From NCBI RefSeq assembly GCF_016808335.1, contig NC_053149.1, positions 33,756,087-33,820,086 of the forward strand: DNA of 64,000 nt, given 5' to 3'. The stretch's first letter is position 1; every line of letters begins with the position of its first letter. The notes under the pieces were generated by a model. The model searched no databases and had not been told where the DNA came from. It was given only the letters and a program-made list of their open reading frames with translations. This document shows, piece by piece, positions 51,994-62,100 of the stretch. The DNA is from Panicum virgatum (Eukaryota > Streptophyta > Magnoliopsida > Poales > Poaceae). A program made the translations under genes and the position numbers.

Positions 51994-53240
51994 TGTTGAC
52001 GGTCCTTAAGTCAAAAATAAAACCGTCAACTCCTGCATCCTTTCATAACATTCAATTACCAAATGTAGATATAAGGCTTATTTCTAACCATTTCCACGAG
52101 TTTTGGTTAATCTAGGATTGTAGGCACCCATATGCGGAATAAGACAAAAACGTACAAAAGACGCAACACAAGTACACAGAAAATACAATCATGCATCACA
52201 CTTGCAAAGAGGGCCCACAAGACAGAGCAAACGGACGAACAAAACCCAGGCACCGACGTATGCTGAGGAGGGCCCACCTACCAGTCACCCATCCAAAGGC
52301 GGTGGCCAGAGGCGGCAGTGTGGGGCCGGCCGAACCTGGACGGGTTCCCGTCCCCCCTCAGCTTTGGAAGGAAGGTTGCCACCGCCATCCCAACATCGGT
52401 TATTAGCGTTCCTGCCCTTATCTCACCCGAGAACCGACCTCTCCACACTATAAAAGGGCCTCCACACACCCTCTCAAGGCATTGAACTCATTCCACTCTT
52501 TTCATTCATATACACAAGGAGGAGGAGGAGGAGTAGGACTCCACTTGTATCATTAGAGTAGGGAGCGTGCGAGGTGGAGGATCGGAGAAGAGCTGGATGT
52601 GTCGGCCTCTCTTCGTCTTGTACTTCGATGGATACGAGTCATTTGAGGAAGTATCCGAAGTTCATCTTTTGGTAAGTTCTTGGTTCAGTATTCTTATGTC
52701 ATTCATTCGTTTACAGGTTCATCGTCCATTTTTGTAACGGATACTCTGGTAGAGGGCCCTTGATAAAGACGGGTAACCCTGCGCAACGCTAGAGTAGTAG
52801 TCGAAGGCTTAGGCGTGGTGCTTAGGCCCTAGATTGCCTTTGTTTGCCTCGTGCTCCACAGTATTGCGGGGTAGACCGCGGGTGGTGACAGGCCCGTCAA
52901 TCCGCTACGAAGCTGCTTCGTGGTTAGTGCACTCCCCCCTGTCCGAGTACTGCGTGGAGCTACAAGCCGAAGGTCCCTAACAGTACCTGCGTCAGACTGG
53001 TGCCTGAAGTAAATGAGTGACGAGCCTAAGTTTACCTTGCCTTGATCCTTATCCTTAGATAAACCACACTACCCGAAGCTCTCCTACTTCTTTTTCTTCT
53101 GGGTTACACTACCCAGAAGATCGTTACACCTCCGTTCAATGTGAAATTACGATACCCTGAATACTCTCCCGGTGAAGTGATACAATGGTATTTTCCGTGC
53201 GCTTGCTGATCTTATCTGTGATCGTTAAGAAATACCAACA
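51994..53240 (+). mobile_element. Athila-type LTR D, without TSD
   Basis: Starts TGTTGACGGTCC and ends AAGAAATACCAACA. Hairpin at the start (GTTGACGGTC...AACCGTCAAC), TATA box CTATAAAAGGGCC at about 52448, and the family end block (GATACCCTGAATACTC, TCCGTGCGCTTGCTGATC). Left flank GCATA (Copia LTR) and right flank GGAAC (PIF transposase) do not match, and the two flanks belong to different elements, so this LTR marks a rearrangement junction. 1247 bp. Confidence 0.88.
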
Positions 53241-53834
53241 GGAACATTGTCACAGAATGTGATGTGTTCCTGTGACATTGATTTGAAATTTACTTTCATC
53301 TCATGTAGTTGGGAGGGATCAGCATTTGATGTGGGAGTCCTTTGATCTGCTCGTAGTAAGGGCTTTCACGTGCCAGTGGGGAAGTTATACCTTGTTGATG
53401 GTGGATATGCAAACACACCCTCATTTATTGCTCTGTACCGAGGTGTTAGATACCACCTTAGCGAGTTTAGGAGGCATAGATCATATGCAAACTATAAAGA
53501 GCTGTTCAACCACCGGCATGCTCAACTCCGTAATCATATTGAAAGAGCTTTTGGTGTGCTGAATAAACAATTTCAAATTCTCAAAGTGGGGACCTTCCAT
53601 CCAATTGATAATCAAATTAAAATTCCAGCATTAGCGGCTGTCTTTCACAATATCATTAGAGGATATAATGGGGATGAAGGGTGGTTGGATCACCAACCAA
53701 ATAATATCAACCCAGAGGACTATGTTGACCTGCCAGATGGGGATGAAGACTACCCCAATGAACCAGAATCAAATGATGGAAACACCCTACGAGGCCAAAT
53801 TTCTCTTCAGATGTGGGCTCAGTACAATAATTAG
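53241..53834 (+). pseudogene. PIF/Harbinger transposase, C-terminal half
   Basis: The plus-strand frame begins abruptly after LTR D with SQNVMCSCDIDLKFTF, then WEGSAFDVGVL, a stop at about 53344, VPVGKLYLVDGGYANTP, YHLSEFRRH, the NYKELFNHRHAQLRNHIERA motif and FGVLNKQFQIL. This is the second half of the DDE_Tnp_4 (PIF/Harbinger) nuclease domain: the D of VDGGYA and the E of HIERAFG are catalytic residues in the family. The first Asp lies in CDID. An acidic tail (LPDGDEDYPNEPESNDGN) ends at 53834. The N-terminal half is missing. Confidence 0.88.
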
Positions 53835-53964
53835 TTGATGCTTATGTGTGGTCTATGTAATGTGCTCTATGTTTTACTCTATGGCATGTAATATGTACTC
53901 TATGTTTTACTCTATGGCATGTAATATATACTCTATGTAATGGGCTCAGTACAATAATTAGTTG
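53816..53964. repeat. Duplication at the 3' end of the PIF transposase gene
   Basis: GGGCTCAGTACAATAATTAG occurs at 53816-53835, spanning the stop codon, and again at 53942-53961. The DNA between contains repeats of CTCTATGTTTTACTCTATGG and GCATGTAATAT about 36 bp apart. Confidence 0.8.
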
Positions 53965-54055
53965 GCTTAATTACTCCATTTTGTATGGCTAATACATATA
54001 GTGCTCCTAATGTTTTATATTTCTAATGCTAATACATCCTTTATTTCTAATAGTC

Positions 54056-55068
54056 ATGTCAGCAGAAAGTTCAAGAGCTACGTGGAGCTACACTTATGAG
54101 AAAGGACTTGTGGAAACAATCCAGGTGCTTGTCAACATCCCCATGTTGAAGGGACAGAATGGGTGGATAGCAGAAGGTTGGAGGAGCATTACCAACAAAT
54201 TCAATGAAAGGTTTCCTCATGCACAATTCACCAAGCAACGAGTACAAGAAAAGGAGAAAGAGCTAAAGGGGACTAAGATAATACGACAAGCAAGAACTAA
54301 TAGTGGTGTTGGCTGGAATGACACTTTGGGTATGATCAATGCTGAACCAAAAATTTGGGCAAAGTTGATAGAAGTAAGTACTAATCAACAATCGATTTGA
54401 TTTGGAATCTTGAGGTGTCTATTCTGATTCCTAACTACTAATTATATATTTTATTGTGTTCAAATAGGATAATCCTAAAGTCAGCAAGTTCCGCAAGAAG
54501 GCTTTTTCTTTATTTAATAGCTTGGAACCATTGTATGAAGGTAATACTTTTATCTAGCTAACAGTTGAGTAATTCACTTCTATCTATTCACTTGTTAAAT
54601 AACTCACTTGTAATAGGAAGTATTGCCACTGGGGATTTAAATTTTATAGTTGAGCAGCGAGTTGAACCTACACCTCAGAGAACTGAGCAGCGAGTTGAAC
54701 CTATACCTCAGAGAAGTATCTTAGAGCAAAGCACCCATAACACAGCACCTAGTAGAAATTCCATTCAATTCTGGTCTTGATGGCACATCGAGAGCACTAA
54801 AGTTCAATCTGCTGCTACAAATCAAACTTCAGAGGATGTTGAAGGTTTCAGTGGCAAGAAACGTAAGCAAAGTCAAATGGCAGCAAGACTTGGAGACTAC
54901 ATTGATTTCAGGAAAGACCAGATTGAAAAAACTATGAATGAGCTCAATGAGAAGAAGAAACGTGAAGATGACTATTTTGTTCAGAAGTGCATTGACATTG
55001 TGGACGCCATAGAAGAACTAACTGATGAGCAGAGGCAGATTGCAATGAGCTATTCCAATCTGAAATAA
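54056..55068 (+). pseudogene. PIF/Harbinger partner protein (Myb/SANT-like), three exons, one break
   Basis: ATG at 54056. Exon 1 (to 54373) encodes a trihelix/Myb-like DNA-binding domain (WSYTYEKGLVETIQVLVN, GWIAEGWRSITNKFNERFP, TNSGVGWNDTLGMINA). Donor GTAAGT at 54374. Exon 2 54468-54540 (NPKVSKFRKKAFSLFNSLE), donor GTAATA. Exon 3 from 54617 has a short direct repeat (EQRVEPTPQRT, EQRVEPIPQRS) and a lysine-rich coiled C-terminus (KDQIEKTMNELNEKKKREDD). A stop at 54778-54780 or an equivalent frameshift breaks it; the frame resumes and ends at 55068. PIF and Pong elements encode such a protein, which helps the transposase bind and import. It follows the transposase on the same strand, 222 bp away. 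Confidence 0.75.
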
Positions 55069-56544
55069 ATAGGCAAATCTTTGTGAGCACCAAAAACCCA
55101 AATGTCAGGCTTATTTGGTTGAAGAAAAGAATTTCTCAGGTATATCTAACATGCTGATAACTGGCTCTGCTTATTTAGAAAATGTATTCTTGTTTACTTT
55201 GACTAAAACTGCATAATTATTGTTTTTGTTTGTTCAGGGTAGCAGACCTAGCTTTGGCCATGGTGGCAGCATTGCTCCAAGCCATACCTAGGTACGATGC
55301 TCTTGATGCTTATTTTTATTGATTGGAGTGCTTCCTACTGTTGTGTTGCTTACATTGAACTTGCTGCTCGCTGCCTTGTGCTAGTTATAAAATGTAGCCA
55401 TTTTCTTTACTTCATGTCCTGCATAGTGGAGATTCCTTGCTTGTTAGTTGCAAGCCAAATTGTTAGCTCTCAACTATCAGGCCAGAGGAGCTACTCTATA
55501 ATCTAGACAAAGGTGATTTTCATCTTCTTACCTATGCACCCTGGTACAGATTGGAGATCTTGGTTCCACTTTTGTTCTGCATGGCGTTTATAAATTTATT
55601 AGACAAGCTACCTGAAACAATTCTATCCATAGGCGTGCAAATTCTTGTGTAGAGTTGTTTCTTATTGACTTGTCATGAGCTTCGAATAGTATTATCGATT
55701 TTTTCTATAACCATGATTTGTAACAGAAGAAGAGATGACTTCTGATTTCAAACATTAATAACTTGAATTTACAACATAGTTAGGTGACTCATAGCTAGAG
55801 TAGGCCTTACTGTTGACGTAGCCTGGCTTCCTGTAAAGCACCTGCTAATTGTCTATTGACAAAAAGGCAACCATGTCTAGCAATCAACTAGCTGCATGTT
55901 TGTTCTATAAAGAACCTACGAGTTAGTTCTGATGTGCTGGAGATTAGCTGCTGCTTGTAGTGTCAAGGAATGCAATCCTTGATCAGCTGAATTAATACAT
56001 CTTTTCATCTGTTTTCTAGGTAATTCATCTGTGAGATTATCTGCCAGTTGAAGGTGGTCGCATCTGCATCTGTGCTGTACAGTAAATCAAACAATAGTTG
56101 GGTGTTGTTGTCTTCAGTGGGCAACTTATGAGAGACCATCAGAGTCACTTGTGTTGAAGTGGAGTCTTTGCACATATATAATGTGCTGCTGAATGAACAT
56201 TATTACACTTGTATCCGAAATGGATAGCCTTTTGCGTTGCATGTGATGTTGCGCACTGAGCTCTGCTGACTCGAATATCAACAACTTGAGGACTATGTAG
56301 GACCAGGTTCTTTTTTTTATCTTTTTTTATCCCGCAGGACCAATGGATTTGTCTGAAACTTGTCAGTTCGTGGGATTCTGTCTGCTTTTGTACTACGTGC
56401 ATGGTCATCGCAGTGTCTAATTTTGTACTACGTGCATGTTCATCGCAGCCTCGCAGGGGGTCCGTTCGTTGAAAAAAAATCGCAGGGGTCCGATCGACAA
56501 AGAGAGCGTCAAATGCTGCCCGGGATGGCACCCCCTACGGGGAG
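55069..56544. other. Unassigned sequence downstream of the PIF remnant
   Basis: A possible extra exon lies at about 55239-55292 (after TTTGTTCAG; GSRPSFGHGGSIAPSHT and a stop). No terminal inverted repeat of the PIF element was found, so its right boundary is unknown. The rest shows no coding or transposon domain. Confidence 0.45.
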
Positions 56545-57357
56545 CAGGGTTAACCTTTTCGTTTTGAAACAAAATTTCGGTGTGCAGCGAAAACGGTAAA
56601 CCGGCCGAAATTTCGTGGTTTTCCGGTAATTCCGACCGGAAAGGGATTTCAAATTTAAAATTTCGGAATTCCGGTTTACCGGCCGAAATTTCGGTGTATT
56701 ATACCGGTATTCCGGTGCATTTCACCGGAAATTGATGGAAATGGTTGGAAAATGATGGGAAAATTATGTATTTATGAAAAAAAAATGAAAATTTTGGCGG
56801 AGTTTACCCTAGTTATGTCTATATTGATAGATTATAATACACAACATATAAGAAACTCCAGCACACAATGAGAAATAAAAAATGAAACACACTACAATAA
56901 TGCACACAATGAGAAATAAAAAATGAAACACACTACAATAATGCAAAGAAGTATAGTGTAAGTTAATACGCTAGCCATTCACGTAAGCCTATAAACTAAA
57001 AATAGCTAGCAGCCTAGCACTCAAGCATTTCTATATGATAAGGTGCCCGGTCCCAGAAAACCGGTGCCCGCGCGTGGAAAACCAGCGGGTCTGTAACGGG
57101 TACGAACCCAAATTATCAATTTTACCTACCAAATCAATTTAGATTTGAATGATTTTAAGTAATATTAGCTAATAAAACCCCCTAAATTTTTATCATATTT
57201 TTTCCCAATTTTTTATGGTTATTTATAAATTTTTTTAAATTTTTGAAATTCAAAACGAAAAATACCGGAAAACACCGGTATACCAAAAGCCGGTGCGGAC
57301 CGAAAACGAAAAAAACACCGAAATTTCAGCGGTATGCCGCCGAAATTTTAAACCCTG
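56545..57357. mobile_element. Non-autonomous hAT element (813 bp) with 8-bp TSD
   Basis: Ends: CAGGGTTAAC at the left and, read inward from the right, CAGGGTTTAAAATTTCGG. The 8-bp duplication ACGGGGAG flanks it exactly (56537-56544 and 57358-57365). Subterminal DNA on both sides is crowded with CCGG-centred words (ACCGGCCGAAATTTCGG, TACCGGTATTCCGG; right side ACACCGGTATACC), likely transposase-binding sites. The middle is AT-rich with a 41-bp tandem duplication. No transposase gene. Confidence 0.92.
56861..56942. repeat. 41-bp tandem duplication inside the hAT element
   Basis: The unit beginning GCACACAATGAGAAATAAAA occurs at 56861-56901 and again at 56902-56942 with no difference seen. Confidence 0.88.
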
Positions 57358-57365
57358 ACGGGGAG

Positions 57366-59182
57366 AGCGCACCTGTCCACCCCCGGGTCCCGCTAGGGAG
57401 CGATACCCCGGGGATTAAGGGCACATACAACGGGCTATCGAGATCCGTCGACATGGACCATAATTTTGCAAGAAGCCCCCTTCGACCCGCGACTACACCC
57501 GAGCCAGCGTCTCGTTCGTCTACGAGACACGGCACATGCTCCCAGGCCAAGAGACATGGAGGCTTCTGTTGTACGACACGCTGCGAGGAGACGGCGGAGG
57601 CATGGATCCCGTGCGCGCGGAGGAGGATTCAATTGCCGCCAAAGATTCGGACATGCGCCCAGCTATTTCTGGTGCCGCCATGGCCGTCGTTCTGCCCCAC
57701 TACTAAGTTTCCATCCTGTCTCGACAACCAAAGTCGAACCCCCTCATTGTACTGAGTCTCCTCAACCCTTTTACCCATAAAAACTGTCACTCGAGAGCTG
57801 CCGCTATACACCATCTTCATTGGCCATCCGTTGCCGCCGTAGCCACGTCGCTAGGGTAGTGTTCGGAGGGGGAGAAGTGGGAGAGATGGTGCGCGGGGAG
57901 GAGGGGTTGCCCCTAGGCTAGTCCGCCCATGCCGGGAGGGTTCGCCGGCGCTGCTCCAGGCCCGATCTGGCGCTAGCGTCGTTGCTGATCGAAGGAAGAA
58001 GAAGGTGGAGTTGGTTGGTGAAGGAGAAAAAAGTGTAGGGGGTGTTTGATAAAAGATTTGGGTTCAAGTCTAAAGGTAGAAAAGTTTTGGGGGGTTCCTT
58101 GATAGATCTGAGGACCTATTCATTAGAAAAGGTTTTGCTTATGAAGATTAAATAGTTTCAGGGTTCTAGTTGTGAAAGTGTTTTTTTTCTTTTTCGTTAT
58201 TGTTTTAGAATTAATTGTTGTGAACTTTGAAAAATTATAATAAATCATAGAAAACTGTTAAAATGACAAATCCAACTGTTCTAGATTCTATAAGAATATC
58301 TTTACACATTCATGCCATTTGTTCACGTAGTTAGTGAATGTTTTGGTTGGGAATAAAATCAAAAAGTAAAGGTTGCCATCATAAAATGCTAATTCTCAAG
58401 ATTAGAAGTTAATTAGCCTAATTCTATTTGTTTAACACTAGAGGTGTTAGAGAAACTCGGCGATCATGAATATTTGAATGTGTGTGTATAATATACATGA
58501 TTATTTTAAAAGTCATACAAAATATTTGAATGTATTATGCATTCTCTTATGTATGCAACAAAATGGCTACAAAAATCAATTATGCACTAGATCACCATAA
58601 GTTTGTGTGTAAAAAAAATTAATCACTCTACAGACAGCTAAACAGATAATTTATTGTACAAGTTGTCTGTTCAACTGTCTGTTTGTGCCAAGAAAACAGC
58701 AGCTATTTGCACCTTGTCCTAATACCCTCCTTCCCAAACTGGCCCTCAGAGTGCACATCAGCCTCACCGCTTACGGTCCAAAATGACCCGCCTAGATAAA
58801 AGGGATTATCCCTGCCGATGACCTCGAAACAGTAGCCGACATGTGGGCTAACTTCTCCCCGCATGGTCCGCATGTCATGTCCAAACAGGACCTTTCGCCC
58901 AATCGCGCGACTGATACATGGACCAGGTAATTCCGCCCCAATAATTATATTTCTCAGCCATAAAAAAATAATTACTCCAAAAGAATTGACACGGAAAAAC
59001 CATGTACTGTACTAAAATAGGGGGCAACTGCCTGTGTCCTTTTCGTCCTCTTCCCAATCTCTCTCTTTTCCGCCCTCTGGATTCGTCGCCTCTTCCCTCC
59101 CGTCGCCTCTGCGTGGTTTCCAGAAGGAGCTGGTGGTGGCTGCCTCCAATCCGCGGCTCGCCGCGCCAATCCGCGGTCAGCA
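57366..59182. other. Unassigned sequence and upstream region of the lipase-like gene
   Basis: 57366-58020 is GC-rich with several short frames on both strands and no recognisable domain; it could be a decayed gene fragment. 58021-58740 is AT-rich. 58740 onward is the likely promoter and 5' leader of the gene starting at 59183; a pyrimidine-rich leader (TCTCTCTTTTCCGCCC and similar) runs from about 59035 to 59100. No clear TATA box. Confidence 0.45.
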
Positions 59183-62100
59183 ATGCTGCAGGAGTTCGTC
59201 GACAACGTCATCGCCGTCACCAAGGAGTAAGCATCCAGCCTCCCCCCATCCCGCCTCCGCGATTTCGCTGGATGTGCGTTCCTGTGCTGGTGGCGTGATG
59301 CGCTAGCGAATGGTTCGTCAGGGCGCGGGGAGTCGTCGAGCTCGAGGGTTCGTGTGTCCCGGACGGGATGGTCCGGTTGGGTTGAGGGTTGCGTTGTTTG
59401 CTGAAGGGATTCGGGGCGACGAGCTGCGTGTTGCTAGTGACGAATTTCGAGTTGGGTTAACGTTTATCTTTGGAGATCTTGTACGATGTTAGCCTCCCTA
59501 GTGATGATTGCGTGAAGACACGGTTGTGGTAGGATTAGCGTTGATGAGAATGCGTACTTTAAGGATAGCATGTGATTGTCGCAACTCCTGATTATGAAGC
59601 TGGTGTCTGAATATTTCCTAACAGAAGTAGCTTGAGGATGCACAAAATCAGGGCATGGTTGGTCTAAATAATTAAAAAAAACAGGGCATGGTTGCCACAT
59701 CTAATTCTAAATAAATGATGATGTTTTTTTGTGCAAGGATTCTGAACTTTTAATATATTTGCCCACTAATATGAAAGTAGTTTTGCCCACCTGAGATTGC
59801 ACTGGTAGATTAACCCACCAGGATGAATGCAAGTGTGCCCTAGCACAAGCCTAGAATTGTAGAGGCAAGCACTCAATCCATGAGAACATAAAGCATGAGC
59901 ATGCAATGCTTCTATAGTTCTATCTGATGTATATAGTAGTAATCCTAAACAATGGCTTGTGGAAGGATCAAAAGATAAAGTCATGACATGGATGGTTAGC
60001 ACTAATAGACCAAGCATACCCTTTTTTTTGCGCATCCCACTTCAAGCTACCATAGAGTCTTGTATATGGTAACTCATGCAGTTATATCAGTCCATTGAAC
60101 CTGTCAGCTACCATTTTTTGCAATACTAGTAACTGGGGACTTGGGGAGGGGGTTCTAGTATGCATAACCAGCCGTCCATCCAGGCTACCGGGTGGACTTT
60201 TCTAAATACTAGTTTATCTGATATTTATAAAGGGGGTAGTTATATTCTCTTTGAATCTCCTTTGCAAAGCTGATGATGAAGTGTAAGGTGGGACTATAAG
60301 AATCTCTGACATTTGATGAACTCGTGGATTTTAACATATGACTTTAATGAACCAAATACTTATTTGACTTTTTTGTCGAGAACTATGCTTTCTGACTTGA
60401 AAATTTTTGTTGCAAAGGGCTCCCGTCCCATACATCTTATTTGTGTCGCTGTGGGACAATTCCAGGAACTCGAACTAAACTAACTGATTTCATAAAAAAT
60501 CTTGGATTCATCTGCATGCTGCTTTTTAGACCAACAACAACAACAACAACATAGCCTTTTTTCCCAAGCAAGTTGGGGTAGGCTAGAGATGAAACCCGAA
60601 AGAAATAAGTTTAAGGTTCAGGCACATTGATAGCTAGTCTCCAAGCGCTCCTATCCAAAGCTATCTGTTTAGAGATATTCCAATCCTTAAGGTCTCTCTT
60701 AACCGACTCATCCCACGTCAGTTTAGGTCTACCTCTACCCCTCTTTACATTGTCGACCCGCTCAAGAACCCCATTACGCACCGGCGCCTTAGGAGGCCTT
60801 CGTTGGACATGTCCAAACCATCTCAGCCGATGCTGGGTAAGTTTCTCCTCAATTGGTGTCACTCCGACCCTATCTCGAATAACTTCGTTCCGGACTCTAT
60901 CCCTCCTTGTGTGCCCGCAAAACCACCGCAACATCCGCATCTCTGCTACACTCAGTTGCTGGACATGTCGCCTTTTTGTAGGCCAAGATTCAGCACCGTA
61001 TAGCATCGCCGGACGAATTGTTGTCCTATAGAATTTGCCTTTTAGCTTTTGTGGCACCCTCTTGTCACAAAGGATGTCAGAAGCTTGCCGCCATTTCAAC
61101 CAGCCAGCTGAAATTCTATGCCTAACATCTTCATCAATGTCGCCATCCTTTTGTAGCACCGATCCTAAATACCGAAAAGTATCCTTCTGGACCACCACTT
61201 GTCCATCTAGACTAACGTCTCCCCCCTCATGCCTAGTCGCGCTGAAATCGCAAATCATGTACTCGGTCTTGGTCCTACTAAGTCTGAACCCTTTCGACTC
61301 TAACGTGCGTCTCCACAGCTCTAACTTCCTATTAACCCCTGCCCTACTCTCGCCAACTAGCACCACATCATCAGCAAAGAGCATACACCAAGGGATCTCA
61401 CCTTGTATATCCCTTGTGACCTCATCCATCACTAAAGCAAATAAATAAGAGCTCAATGCTGACCCCTGGTGTAGGCCTATGTTAATAGGAAAGTCAGTGG
61501 TGTTGCCATCACATGTCCGGACAAACGTCGTCGCATCCTTGTACATATTCTTAATGAGGGTAATGTACTTAGTTGGGACTTTGTGCTTCTCCAAGGCCCA
61601 CCACATGACATTTCTCGGTATTTTGTCATATGCCTTCTCAAGGTCAATGAAGACCATGTGCAAGTCCTTCTTCTGTTCCCTATATCTCTCCATCAATTGT
61701 CGTATTAAGAAAATTGCCTCCATGGTTGACCTTTCAGGCATGAACCCAAATTGGTTTTGGGTCACACTTGTCACTCTTCTTAGGCGATGCTCGATAACCC
61801 TCTCCCAAAGCTTCATCGTATGACTCATCAGCTTAATCCCACGGTAGTTAGTACAACTTTGAACATCACCCTTGTTTTTGAAGATAGGTACTAATATACT
61901 TCTCCTCCATTCTTCCGGCATCTTGTTTGACCGAAAAATGAGATTAAAAAGATTAGTTAACCATACTATTGCTCTATCTCCTAGGCATCTCCACACCTCA
62001 ATGGGGATACCATCAGGGCCCATCGATTTACCTCCCTTCATCCTCTTCAAAGCCTCCCCGATCTCTACCTCCTGAATTCTCCTCACAAAACGTCTGTTGG

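Noticed and set aside
57243..57780. 170-codon plus-strand frame and overlapping frames
   Set aside because: It begins inside the hAT element and runs across its end; no domain and no splice logic.
58020..58080. GGGGGTGTTTGATAAAAG as a Tourist/Harbinger MITE end
   Set aside because: No inverted partner ending in CAAACACCCCC was found nearby.
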